This document shows, in pieces, positions 36,226 to 45,800 of a stretch of DNA of 64,000 nt (position 1 is its first letter; each line of letters begins with the position of its first letter). The notes under the pieces were generated by a model. The model made no database searches. It worked only from the letters and a program-made list of their open reading frames with translations, and had not been told where the DNA came from. A program made the translations under genes and the position numbers. Origin of the DNA: an uncultured Bacteroidales bacterium (GTDB lineage: Bacteria > Bacteroidota > Bacteroidia > Bacteroidales > F082); assembly GCA_946185535.1 (NCBI GenBank), contig CAMHJX010000016.1:1-64000 (forward strand), written 5' to 3'.

Positions 36226-36295
36226 TTCAGTTATTCAGTTGTCGAGTTGTTCAGTTGTCCAGCGGCTTTCAACTGAACAACTGAACAACTCCAAA
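36226..36295. repeat. TTGTTCAG tandem and inverted repeat between kbl and tdh
   Basis: Several copies of GTTGTTCAGTT precede a perfect 15-bp inverted repeat (36244-36258 with 36277-36291). In the operon transcript it makes a stable hairpin just upstream of the tdh start. Confidence 0.75.
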
Positions 36296-36303
36296 CTATC
36301 AAC

Positions 36304-37491
36304 TCATTTCAAAATTCCCAGTTCTTTACCAATCTTCACGAAGGCGGCGATGCACTTGTCGAGGTGCTCGCGCTCGTGGGCGGCGCTCACCTGCACGCGG
36401 ATACGGGCCTGTCCCTTCGGCACCACAGGATAGTAGAATCCCGTGACGAAGATGCCTTCTTCCTGCAACTTGGCGGCGAACTTCTGCGACAGCGGGGCGT
36501 CGTAGAGCATCACGGCGCAGATGGCGGATTGAGAAGGCTTGCAGTCGAAGCCAGCCTCGGTCATCTTCTTGATGAAGTAGGCAGTGTTCTCATGTAGCTT
36601 GTCCTGCAGGGCGTTGGTCTCGCTCATCATCTCGAACATACGGATGCCAGCGGCCACGAGGCCAGGAGCCATCGAGTTGGAGAAGAGGTACGGACGGCTG
36701 CGCTGACGCAGCATGTCGATGATTTCCTTGCGACCTGTGGTGAAGCCACCCATGGCACCGCCGAAGGCCTTGCCGAGGGTACCGGTCAGGATCTCGATCT
36801 TGCCACGGAGGTTATAGTGCTCGGTGACACCACGACCCGTGCGACCCACCACACCAGCGGAGTGGCTTTCGTCGACCATCACCATGGCGTTGTACTTCTG
36901 GGCCAGTTCATAGATCTTATCGAGCGGGCAGACGTTGCCGTCCATCGAGAACACGCCGTCGGTGACGATGAGGCGGAAGCGGCAGGCTTGAGCGTCTTGC
37001 AGTTGCTTCTCAAGGTCGGCCATGTCAGCATTGGCATAGCGGAAACGCTGGGCCTTACAGAGACGCACGCCGTCAATGATGGAAGCATGGTTCAAAGCAT
37101 CGGAAATGATGGCATCATCAGGACCAAGCAACGGCTCAAACACACCACCGTTGGCGTCGAAGCAAGCCGCATAGAGAATGGTGTCTTCCGTGCCGAAGAA
37201 CTCAGCGATCTTGGCTTCCAACTTCTTGTGGAGGTCTTGGCAACCGCAAATGAAGCGGACAGAGGCCATACCAAAGCCACGGGCATCCATGCCGTCCTTG
37301 GCGGCTTGGATCAGTTCGGGGTTGTCGGCCAAGCCAAGGTAGTTATTTGCGCAGAAGTTGAGGCAGACCTTGCCACCAACCATAATTTCAGCGCCTTGGG
37401 CACTCTCGATGATGCGTTCACGTTTATAAAGGCCATCGGCTTCAATCTGAGCCAATTCCTTTTTCAGATACTCTTGAAAGTTTGCGTACAT
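36304..37491 (-). CDS. kbl: Glycine C-acetyltransferase (2-amino-3-ketobutyrate CoA ligase)
   Basis: A PLP enzyme that cleaves 2-amino-3-ketobutyrate with CoA to glycine and acetyl-CoA. The 395-residue protein has NFCANNYLGLADNPEL, DESHSAGVVGRTGRG near 205 and the PLP lysine in TGTLGKAFGGAMGG near 240. With the SDR-type Tdh it forms the threonine-to-glycine pathway. It is the first gene of the operon, with a -7 element 32 bp upstream. Confidence 0.97.
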   Translation of the reverse strand: MYANFQEYLKKELAQIEADGLYKRERIIESAQGAEIMVGGKVCLNFCANNYLGLADNPELIQAAKDGMDARGFGMASVRFICGCQDLHKKLEAKIAEFFGTEDTILYAACFDANGGVFEPLLGPDDAIISDALNHASIIDGVRLCKAQRFRYANADMADLEKQLQDAQACRFRLIVTDGVFSMDGNVCPLDKIYELAQKYNAMVMVDESHSAGVVGRTGRGVTEHYNLRGKIEILTGTLGKAFGGAMGGFTTGRKEIIDMLRQRSRPYLFSNSMAPGLVAAGIRMFEMMSETNALQDKLHENTAYFIKKMTEAGFDCKPSQSAICAVMLYDAPLSQKFAAKLQEEGIFVTGFYYPVVPKGQARIRVQVSAAHEREHLDKCIAAFVKIGKELGILK

Positions 37492-37523
37492 ATTAAATAA
37501 AGTTTAAAGATGTTCATTGGGTG

Positions 37524-37531
37524 CAAAGGTA
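37524..37531 (-). promoter_or_regulatory. -7 element of kbl-tdh
   Basis: TACCTTTG on the minus strand, 32 bp upstream of the kbl start. It is divergent from the cysS promoter. Confidence 0.6.
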
Positions 37532-37594
37532 CGAAAAGCATTGATAGGTTGTACAGTTTTTTTGTACAAATTCTCATGCTACCGCTTTATTTTG

Positions 37595-37602
37595 TACTTT
37601 TG
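37595..37602 (+). promoter_or_regulatory. -7 element of cysS
   Basis: TACTTTTG, 26 bp upstream of the cysS start. Confidence 0.6.
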
Positions 37603-37628
37603 CGCAATAATTCAAAATCCCAACAAAG

Positions 37629-39122
37629 ATGAACGGCACCTTATATATTTACAACAGCCTCTCGCGCTGCAAGCAACCTTTCAAACCCCTCAACGCCCCT
37701 CATGTGGGAATGTATGTCTGCGGTCCCACCGTCTATGGCGATGCTCATTTGGGTCATGCGCGTCCTGCTATTACTTTTGACTTGGTTTTCAGATATTTGC
37801 AACACCTCGGTTACAAAGTCCGCTATGTACGCAACATCACCGATGTAGGGCATTTAGAACACGATGCCGATGAAGGCGAGGACAAGATCGCGAAAAAAGC
37901 CCGTCTCGAGAACCTGGAACCTATGGAGGTGGCACAATACTACACCAACCGCTACCACGCAGCGATGGACAAACTGAATGTGCTGCGTCCTTCGATTGAG
38001 CCACACGCCTCTGGTCACATCATCGAGCAGATTGCCATGGTACAGAAGATTCTCGACCACGGTTACGCCTATGTGGAGAACGGCTCAGTGTATTTCGACA
38101 TCGAGAAATATAATAAGGAGCACCCCTACGGCATCCTCTCAGGACGCAACTTCGAGGAAATGCTCAACACCACGCGTGAGCTAAGTGGTCAAGAGGAGAA
38201 GCACAACCCTGTGGACTTCGCCTTATGGAAAAAGGCTGAGCCCCAACACATCATGCGTTGGCCTTCACCATGGAGCGACGGTTTTCCGGGCTGGCACATG
38301 GAATGCTCCGCGATGGGTTGCAAGTATTTAGGCGAAACCTTCGACATCCACGGCGGCGGAATGGACCTCTTGTTCCCGCACCATGAGTCGGAGATTGCAC
38401 AAAGTGTGGCCGCCAACGGCAAACAACCCGTCACCTATTGGATGCACAACAACATGATTACCATCGGTGGCCAGAAGATGGGCAAGTCTTTAGGCAATTT
38501 CATCACATTGGACGAGTTCTTCAATGGCAGTAGCCACAAGGACAAGAATGGAAAAGAAATGATTGAACAGGCCTACAGCCCCATGACTATCCGCTTCTTC
38601 ATCCTGCAGGCCCACTACCGCAGTACCTTGGATTTCAGCAACGAAGCCTTGCAAGCCGCCGAGAAGGGCTACAACCGCCTGATGGAAGCTGTGAAAGCCG
38701 CCAAGAACCTGAAAGCAACCGAAGGCGCCGCCAACCTCGACATTCAAAAGATTGTTGATGCCTGCTACGATGCCATGAACGATGACTTCAACAGCCCTAT
38801 CGTCATCGCCAACCTCTTCGAGGCAGTGCGTATTGTGAACACTGTTAAGGACGGCAAGGCACAGATCAATGCCACTGAATTGGAGTTGCTCAACAAACTG
38901 TTCAATGACTTCGTGTTCGACATCCTTGGCTTGGTGGAAAGCAATGCTTCCGACAGCAGCGGTGCCTTAGTCGACGGCCTCATGCAGACCATCATCGGCA
39001 TCCGTAAGCAAGCCCGCGCCAACAAGGATTGGGCCACCAGCGACAAAATCCGTGACGAATTGGCCAAATTGCACATCACGCTGAAAGATGGCAAGGAAGG
39101 CACAAGTTGGGTAATGGAGTAA
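37629..39122 (+). CDS. cysS: Cysteine-tRNA ligase
   Basis: Charges tRNA-Cys. The 497-residue protein has the zinc and HIGH regions ([20 protein letters not shown], about 28-47), [29 protein letters not shown] and a KMSKS variant KMGKS near 283. It is an intact housekeeping gene ending with TAA. The interrupted patatin gene follows after 25 bp and is probably cotranscribed. Confidence 0.98.
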   Translation: MNGTLYIYNSLSRCKQPFKPLNAPHVGMYVCGPTVYGDAHLGHARPAITFDLVFRYLQHLGYKVRYVRNITDVGHLEHDADEGEDKIAKKARLENLEPMEVAQYYTNRYHAAMDKLNVLRPSIEPHASGHIIEQIAMVQKILDHGYAYVENGSVYFDIEKYNKEHPYGILSGRNFEEMLNTTRELSGQEEKHNPVDFALWKKAEPQHIMRWPSPWSDGFPGWHMECSAMGCKYLGETFDIHGGGMDLLFPHHESEIAQSVAANGKQPVTYWMHNNMITIGGQKMGKSLGNFITLDEFFNGSSHKDKNGKEMIEQAYSPMTIRFFILQAHYRSTLDFSNEALQAAEKGYNRLMEAVKAAKNLKATEGAANLDIQKIVDACYDAMNDDFNSPIVIANLFEAVRIVNTVKDGKAQINATELELLNKLFNDFVFDILGLVESNASDSSGALVDGLMQTIIGIRKQARANKDWATSDKIRDELAKLHITLKDGKEGTSWVME

Positions 39123-39147
39123 CACCTTCTTAAAAAAAGAGCACTCT

Positions 39148-40173
39148 ATGGCTTATCATTTCAGAAACTTGGTTTTCGAAGGTGGTGGTGTAAAAGGCAT
39201 CGCCTATGTGGGTGCCCTTGAGGTGCTTGACAAAGAAGGCATTTTGAAAGACATCAAGCGAGTGGCTGGCACCTCGGCAGGTGCGTTAGTTGCCGTCTTA
39301 ATTGGTTTGGGTTATTCTGCCAAAGAACTGAAAGACATCCTTTGGAGCATTAATTTCCAGAACTTTTTGGACAGTTCGTGGGGGGTAATCCGCAATACCA
39401 AACGCTTCCTCGAGGATTACGGCTGGTAAAAAGGCGAGTTTTTCCGCGAATTGGTCGCTGGCTACATCAAAGACAAAACGGGTGACGGAGAAAGCACTTT
39501 CAAGGATTTGGCCAAAGCGAAGAATTTCCTCGATATCAGTCTCATCGGCAGCGACTTGTCGACGGGCTATTCAAAAGTGTTCAACGCTGAATTCACCCCT
39601 AATGTCAAAGTGGCCGACGCCGCACGCATCTCCATGTCGATACCTTTGTTTTTCAGCGCTGTACGCGGTGCGAACGGTGATGACCACATCTATGTGGATG
39701 GCGGTCTGTTGGACAATTATGCCATCAAAGTGTTCGACCGTAGCAAGTATGTCAAGAACAAGAAAAACATTCGTCACACCGAGTATTATGATAAGACCAA
39801 CAAGTCGCTGAAAAACAAGAACAAGCTGACCAACGAATACATTTACAACAAGGAAACCCTAGGCTTCCGACTGGATGCCAAAGAGCAAATCGAGATGTTT
39901 CTTGATCATAGCATTGAACCAACAGCGAAGGAAATCAATAGCCTATTTTCCTACACGAAGGCCTTGGTCACCACGCTTATCGACTTCCAAAACAATGTGC
40001 ATTTGCACAGCGATGACTGGCAACGCACCGTTTATATCGACTCGTTAGGAATCAGCTCCACCGATTTCAACATTTCCGACTCGAAAAAGCAGAAACTGAT
40101 TGATTCAGGCATCCTCCACACGCAGAAATACCTGGAATGGTATAACAACGATGAGGAGAAAGCCAACAAATAA
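39148..40173 (+). pseudogene. Patatin-like phospholipase interrupted by one in-frame stop
   Basis: One frame of 341 codons encodes a patatin-like protein but has TAA at 39427-39429. Before the stop lie the oxyanion loop GGGVKG (about residue 12) and the nucleophile GTSAG (Ser about 45). After it, in the same frame, lie KGEFFREL..., and the catalytic Asp in YVDGGLLDNY (about 190). Relatives have Tyr at the stop position (W-Y-K-G), so one base change from TAC or TAT explains it. Neither part alone has both dyad residues. TTG at 39451 could in theory restart the second part. A sequencing error is possible. Confidence 0.8.
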
Positions 40174-40176
40174 GAC

Positions 40177-40593
40177 TTACTCGGGATAGTCCACCTCTCG
40201 CAATAGGTTACCTTGTTCGTCGTACCATTTCCAATGGCCGATGTGCCTGCCTTCCTTATAGTAACCCTCCTGCAACAGATTGCCGTTCGACTGCCAGACA
40301 GTGGCTTTACCTGTGCGCAAGCCGTTCACGAAGGTGCCGATACTTTGTACACGGCCGTCAGGGAAATAAGCCTTCCACTCACCATCGCGTTTATCGCCTT
40401 TCATGCCACCTTCCATCTTCACCTGACCTGACTCATAATACTCGACTTCTTTCACGCAGGTGCCTTTCTTGTCAAAAAACTGGGTCTTTTGGGTCTTGCC
40501 ATCAGGATAAGTCTCTGCCACTTTTTCCTCTAGTTTGGGCGTACATGCAGCAAAAGCAAAAACCATTGCCAATAATAAAAACCAATTTTTCAT
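40177..40593 (-). CDS. MORN/YwqK-type repeat lipoprotein
   Basis: I start at MKNWFLLLAMVFAFAACTPK (40593), giving 138 residues with lipobox FAAC (Cys about 17); the 34 upstream codons lack any signal and overlap pyrC. The mature part has about four repeats of the pattern YxxGxxxxxGxxxxGxxxGxWxxYxxxG (GDKRDGEWKAYFPDGR, GLRTGKATVWQSNGN, GRHIGHWKWYDEQGN). This pattern is seen in YwqK/MORN proteins. Some databases call these antitoxins, but here it is a stand-alone envelope lipoprotein. Last gene of the dpm1-pyrC unit and convergent with the patatin gene (3-bp gap). Confidence 0.8.
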   Translation of the reverse strand: MKNWFLLLAMVFAFAACTPKLEEKVAETYPDGKTQKTQFFDKKGTCVKEVEYYESGQVKMEGGMKGDKRDGEWKAYFPDGRVQSIGTFVNGLRTGKATVWQSNGNLLQEGYYKEGRHIGHWKWYDEQGNLLREVDYPE

Positions 40594-40615
40594 ATCTATC
40601 TCATTTATAAATGTT

Positions 40616-42001
40616 TCATCTATTAAAACATAAACGGGTGCCTTTTTCTTCCTCATGAAAGGCTCCATCCTCAAACACCAAATTACCATTGACAAAGGTA
40701 TGCGTCACGCGAGAATGCACCCCCACACCATCATAAGGCGACCAACCACATTTGGAGTATTCGCTCGCATTTGAAATACAGCCATTTGTATTCATATCAA
40801 CCAACACCAAATCAGCATGATAGCCTTCACGAATGAAACCTCTGCGGTCGATTTGGTACAAGATGGCTGGATTATGGCACATCAGCTGCACCAACAACGG
40901 CATATCAACCAACTCTGCCATAATCTCCAACGAATGTTGGATAGATGGGAAACCAGATTTGCTAGTGAAATAATCATCCGTCATCTTCTCCTCAAGCAGA
41001 TGCGGCGCATGATCAGTGCCGATGGTATCAATCAAGCCGTCATGCAAGGCTTGGAGCAAGGCTTCCTTGTCGCGGTGCGACTTGATGGCCGGATTACACT
41101 TAATCGCAAAACCCTTCCTCTCATAATCACGGTTGTCGAAACACAGGTAATGCGGACAAGTTTCTGCCGTTATCTTTTTGTCTTTCAACGGAATGTCATT
41201 CCTAAATAATGACAGTTCCTTTTGTGTGGAAATATGAAGCACATGCAGTCGGGCACCAAACTTTTCAGCCATATCAACAGCCTTTGATGAGGATCTATAG
41301 CAAGCCTCTGTGGTGCGGATGAAAGGATGAATACTTGCATCAACAACGACTTCGCCTTTAGCTGCCAAATCTTTACAGCGAACTGTATTCTCATGGATGG
41401 TTTGCTCATCTTCGCAATGCGCTGCAATTAAGCAAGGCGACTCACGGAACAAGCCTACCAAAACCTCATTCTTGTCCACCAACATATTACCTGTGCTGGA
41501 GCCCATAAAGAGCTTGATACCACACACCCTTTTTGGGTCTGTCTTCACCACTTCGCCAAGGTTGTCGTTGGTGGCGCCCAAATAGAAAGAATAGTTGGCC
41601 AAAGATTTCTCGGCGGCGAGGTCGAACTTTTGTTGCAGCAAATCTTGTGTGGTAGTTTGCGGCATCGTATTGGGCATGTCCATGAACGAAGTCACGCCAC
41701 CTGCCACGGCGGCACGGCTCTCCGTGTAGATGTCGGCCTTATGGGTCAGACCTGGCTCACGGAAATGCACATGCTCATCGATGATGCCAGGGATGAGGTA
41801 TTTGCCTGTGGCGTCAATGACTTGGGTTGAAGGTCGTTGAGCCTGTCGAAACGCCGACTCAGTATCAACCGGCCCTTCGACAAGCTCAGGGGCCTGGCTC
41901 TCGCGGATAATCTTGGCAATCTTGCCGTCCGAAACGAAAACACTTGCCACAAAGGTCTGGCCTTCGTTGACAAGTGTCGCATTTTTGATATAGTAGTTCA
42001 T
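40616..42001 (-). CDS. pyrC: Dihydroorotase with in-frame repeat insertion
   Basis: Cyclises N-carbamoyl-aspartate to dihydroorotate in pyrimidine synthesis. The 461-residue protein has the metal site DEHVHFREPGLTHK (near 80), the conserved MDMPNT, VLHISTQKE, ETCPHYL and GTDHAPHLLEEK. Between the N-terminal beta domain and the barrel, residues about 36-60 (PELVEGPVDTESAFRQAQR) are encoded by a palindromic repeat and are not part of the family. Otherwise it is intact, and the insertion sits where the chain leaves the small beta domain. It overlaps the dpm1 stop by 1 bp. Confidence 0.95.
   Translation of the reverse strand: MNYYIKNATLVNEGQTFVASVFVSDGKIAKIIRESQAPELVEGPVDTESAFRQAQRPSTQVIDATGKYLIPGIIDEHVHFREPGLTHKADIYTESRAAVAGGVTSFMDMPNTMPQTTTQDLLQQKFDLAAEKSLANYSFYLGATNDNLGEVVKTDPKRVCGIKLFMGSSTGNMLVDKNEVLVGLFRESPCLIAAHCEDEQTIHENTVRCKDLAAKGEVVVDASIHPFIRTTEACYRSSSKAVDMAEKFGARLHVLHISTQKELSLFRNDIPLKDKKITAETCPHYLCFDNRDYERKGFAIKCNPAIKSHRDKEALLQALHDGLIDTIGTDHAPHLLEEKMTDDYFTSKSGFPSIQHSLEIMAELVDMPLLVQLMCHNPAILYQIDRRGFIREGYHADLVLVDMNTNGCISNASEYSKCGWSPYDGVGVHSRVTHTFVNGNLVFEDGAFHEEEKGTRLCFNR
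41831..41894. repeat. Palindromic repeat inside pyrC
   Basis: Two arms, GGTCGTTGAGCCTGTCGAAA and CCCTTCGACAAGCTCAGGGG, form an imperfect inverted repeat of the same family as 4318-4378. It keeps the pyrC frame open and gives the peptide marks ELVEG and FRQAQR, which are typical translations of this repeat. Confidence 0.85.
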
Positions 42002-42738
42002 TAGCTTTTCCTTGGTTTAATCTTACCTGTCATGCCTCTCCAACGCAGGTTGATGACACCAAACACCGCCTCACGGAAGATGCCTTTGCTCATCTTCGAC
42101 TGTCCTTCGCGGCGGTCGGTAAAGATAATCGGCACCTCCTCAATCTTGAAGCCGAGTTTCCATGCGGTGTATTTCATCTCGATTTGGAAGGCATAACCCA
42201 CGAACTTGATTCTGTCCAAATCAATGGTCTCAAGCACCTTGCGCGTGTAGCACACAAAACCTGCCGTGGTGTCGCGCACCTGCATACGAGTGATGAAACG
42301 CACATATGCCGAAGCGTAATATGACATCAACACGCGACCCATCGGCCAGTTGACCACATTGACACCCGTCTTATAGCGTGAGCCCACCGAGAGGTCAGCA
42401 CCATTGGCGCAGGCATCGTGCAATCTCTCCAAGTCGTCGGGATTATGCGAGAAGTCGGCATCCATCTCAAAGACATACTGATAGTCGCGTTCCAAGGCCC
42501 ACTTGAAGCCGGTGATATAAGCCGTACCAAGACCCAACTTACCTGCCCGCTGAATCATGAACAAGCGGTCGCTGAACTCCGCCATCAGTGTTTTCACGAT
42601 GTCGGCGGTGCCGTCGGGGCTGTTGTCGTCGATAATCAAGATATCAAACGCCATCGGCAGGTTGAAGACGTAGCGAATAATCTTCTCGATATTCTCTTTC
42701 TCCTTGTAAGTTGGGATAATGACCAAATTCTCTGACAT
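42001..42738 (-). CDS. Polyprenol monophosphomannose synthase (Dpm1-like, GT2)
   Basis: A 245-residue GT2 glycosyltransferase with VIIPTYKEKENIEKII at the start, IIDDNSPDGTADIV, the DXD-type EMDADFSHNP near 93 and RREGQSKMSKGIFREA near the end. It transfers mannose (or a related sugar) from GDP or UDP to a polyprenyl phosphate at the inner membrane. It has no C-terminal membrane segments, like soluble Dpm1. It could supply the DUF2723 transferase encoded at 7579-10677. It is the first gene of the operon with pyrC, and its last base is shared with the pyrC start codon. Confidence 0.88.
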   Translation of the reverse strand: MSENLVIIPTYKEKENIEKIIRYVFNLPMAFDILIIDDNSPDGTADIVKTLMAEFSDRLFMIQRAGKLGLGTAYITGFKWALERDYQYVFEMDADFSHNPDDLERLHDACANGADLSVGSRYKTGVNVVNWPMGRVLMSYYASAYVRFITRMQVRDTTAGFVCYTRKVLETIDLDRIKFVGYAFQIEMKYTAWKLGFKIEEVPIIFTDRREGQSKMSKGIFREAVFGVINLRWRGMTGKIKPRKS

Positions 42739-42764
42739 ACCAAATTCGTTTTCCTTTCAACGTG

Positions 42765-42797
42765 CAAAGATAAGGGAAAATTGCATATTGGTGCAAG
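42765..42797 (-). promoter_or_regulatory. Promoter of the dpm1-pyrC operon
   Basis: On the minus strand CTTG (42794-42797), 21 nt, TATCTTTG (42765-42772), 26 bp upstream of the start codon. Confidence 0.7.
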
Positions 42798-42854
42798 AGA
42801 GCACAAAAAAAGCCCACCCGAAGGCAGGCTTTTCGTTTCAATTCATTTTTTATA

Positions 42855-45800
42855 TTATTCTACAACGAAGTCCTTCACTTCCCATGTTGCCGAGGCACTG
42901 GTCGAACTCGTGTACTTGAAAGCGATGGTCACGGTTTGACCAACGTATGAAGTCAGGTCAGTAGTGGAAGTGATGAAGGTCCAGTTGTTGCCAGCAGGCC
43001 ATTGGTCAAGATTCAACTCCGTCCATGTAGCATTACTGACATTACCATTATAGTTGGTGGAAATCATCACGCACAAAGTGCCTTGCGGCGAAGCATAGTT
43101 GACAGCTTGGCTGAAAGACAGTTTCGCCGAACTAACACCCGACAAATTGATGGCAGGAGAAACAAGCCAGCTTTCAGCCGCATAGTTTTGGCCAGAAACA
43201 TAAGCACTAGCCTTCATGCAAGAGTAAGAAGGAGCGTGTTGCCAAACATAGCTCAAGCCAGAGGGCAAGTTGACATCCTCAATGGTGAAGTTGCCTTGTC
43301 CTGTAGCAAAGGATTCGGAGAAAATCTCCGTGCCAGGAGTGGGAGGAGTAACGCCGCCTTCCAGGACAAAATCAGCCTCGGTGCCGTTGCTGTCGCGCAA
43401 ACCAGCCTGTCCGAAATAGTTGCGCAGCGTACCCAACACGGCCAACTGCTTACCATAATTGCCAGGATTGTCATACAGATTGACCTGTGTGCGGAGCGGT
43501 TTGCCGGAAGGCAGGTTCACAATGATGCAGTTGGCAATCTCGCGGCAAGTGACATCATCGGCAATCACCACATTCGTATAAGAATCAACGGGAATCGACC
43601 AAATCACATCATCATTGCTCGTAACGGTGCTCAACCCGTTACGCACTGCGCCGACAATGTAGCCTTGCACCCAAGCCGTGACACTCTGTCCTTGCAAACC
43701 GATACCTGAAGAAACATTATAAGGATCGCTCGCCGTGCCGCTGCCTGCACCTGGTCCAGGAGGTGTAGGCGGAGTTGGAGGCTCTTCACCACTTCCCTCT
43801 TGGATGGTGATGCTCTGGATTTCAATCGTGCCAGCCTTGACATCATCAGAGACATACTTCACTGCCAAAGTCACCGTTTGACCGACACATTGTGTCAATG
43901 AGATGTCAGCGGTCGTGAAGTCATTCCAGTTGTTGCCTTGGATCAAAGTGGCAGGTACTTCTGTCCACGAAGCGGAAGTCGGGGCACTTCCCCAAGTATA
44001 GTCCGTGGAAGCCCAAATAGTCACATCACTGATGTTGTTGAAGTAACGTGCGATATAGACCATGGTCATCTTGGCATCACTCACACCCGTGATGGCCACC
44101 GGAGAAGAGATGAGCCAATCTTCATTGGCATTGTTAGTGCCATTCTCATAACCCGTCATCTTGGCGGTGTTGTAGTCAATCATCCAAGATTGAGGACCAT
44201 AGGCATCATAAGTCATGTATGTGCCAAACTCAGTGGCAAACGACTGGTTATAAGGCAAATACTGAGTTCCCCCACCAGGTGTTGGAGGCGTAGGAGGTGT
44301 CTCACCACTACCTTCTTCAATAGTAATGCTCTGGATCTCCATCGTACCAGCTTTGCTGTCGGTGGAGGTGTATTTCACCGCGAATGTGACAGTCTGACCA
44401 ACGAATTGTGTCAACGAAATTTCAGCAGTCAGGAAGTCTGTCCAGTTGCTGCCCTCGCGTAGGTCGGCAGATACAGGAATCCAAGTAGTCTGTGTCGGGT
44501 CACTGCCCCATGCGTAATTCGTTGAAGCCCAAATGGTCACTTCGTTATTGATATTGGTGAAATAACGGCCAATATACTTCATGGTCATCTTGGCATCACT
44601 TACACCCGTAATGGCTACCGGCGAAGAGATGAGCCAGTCCGTATTGGCATAATAATTGGGGTTGACATAACCCGTCATCTTGGCGGTGCTGTAGTCAATC
44701 TCCCAAGACTGTGGCCCCAACTCATCGTACGTCATATAAGTGCCAAATTCAGAGGCAAAGCTCTGCGTGTAAGGCATATTCTGCACTTCGCCACCAGGAT
44801 TTGGGCCAGGAGGAGGCGTTGGGCCACTACCCTCTTGGATAAGGATGCTCTGCACCTCGATGGTTCCGGCTTTGACATTGTCTGAGAGATACTTCACAGC
44901 AACACAAATCTTCTGTCCGGCAAACTGCGAGAGATCGATAGTGGTTGAATAGAAATCAGTCCAGTTGCTGCCTTCACTCAAATTGGCCGAGACTTGTGTC
45001 CAATTGGCCAATGTGGGATCACCAGAAACATAATCGCTGGAAACTTGGATTGTGACATCTTGGTTCAGATTCGCGAAATACCTAGCAATATACTTCATAG
45101 TCATGCTGGCCTGTGAGACACCCTCCAAGGAGAACCTGGCCGAAATCAACCAGTCTTGGTTTTCATTATTGGTACTGTTGACATAACCCGTCATCTTTGC
45201 CGTGTTGTAGTCAATTTCCCAAGACTGAGGACCTAACACATCGTAAGTCGAGTAGGTTCCAAACGAAGACGCAAAGTCTTGATAATAAGGCAATCCAGAA
45301 TCCTCGCCTGGGACATAGCCTTCAAACTCAAGTTCACGAGCCGAACGGATGTAGAGTTGCCAAGTGTTTCCGTAAACAGTTGCGATGGCAGTCAAATTAC
45401 CTGTGCCCTGCGGTAGCGAGTCGTTAGCGAAGTTGGCATAATTGCTGGTGCGCACAATGACGGTCTGAGAGTAGTCACTGGGGTCGGCCAAGGTGCGATT
45501 TCCGTAGCCAGAAGGATCTGCGAAGGTATTCTTTTCGGTAAACCTTACATTTTCCAGACGCACCAAACCCGCCATGTGTTGACCAGCATTGATGTTGGCA
45601 ATAGTGGTCAAAGTGGGCTTGATAGGTTTGTCGTTGGCCAAGATGATGATGTGACCGTCGGCCTCGAAATTGCTTAACTGAGGCAAGTTATTATACAACG
45701 AATAGGTGACATCCTTCAGATAGACACGGATGGAGTCACCGATGCGTAAACCAGAAACGGCATCGAGGTGAAGCTCAAGGGCGGCACCCGTGGCGCGGTC

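Noticed and set aside
39427-39429. Recoding of TAA in the patatin gene
   Set aside because: TAA ends cysS, infB and other intact genes here, and I see no recoding structure next to it. A mutation or read error is simpler.
40177-40593. YwqK-type protein as the antitoxin of a toxin-antitoxin pair
   Set aside because: No toxin gene is adjacent and the protein has a lipobox, so a cytoplasmic antitoxin role is unlikely.
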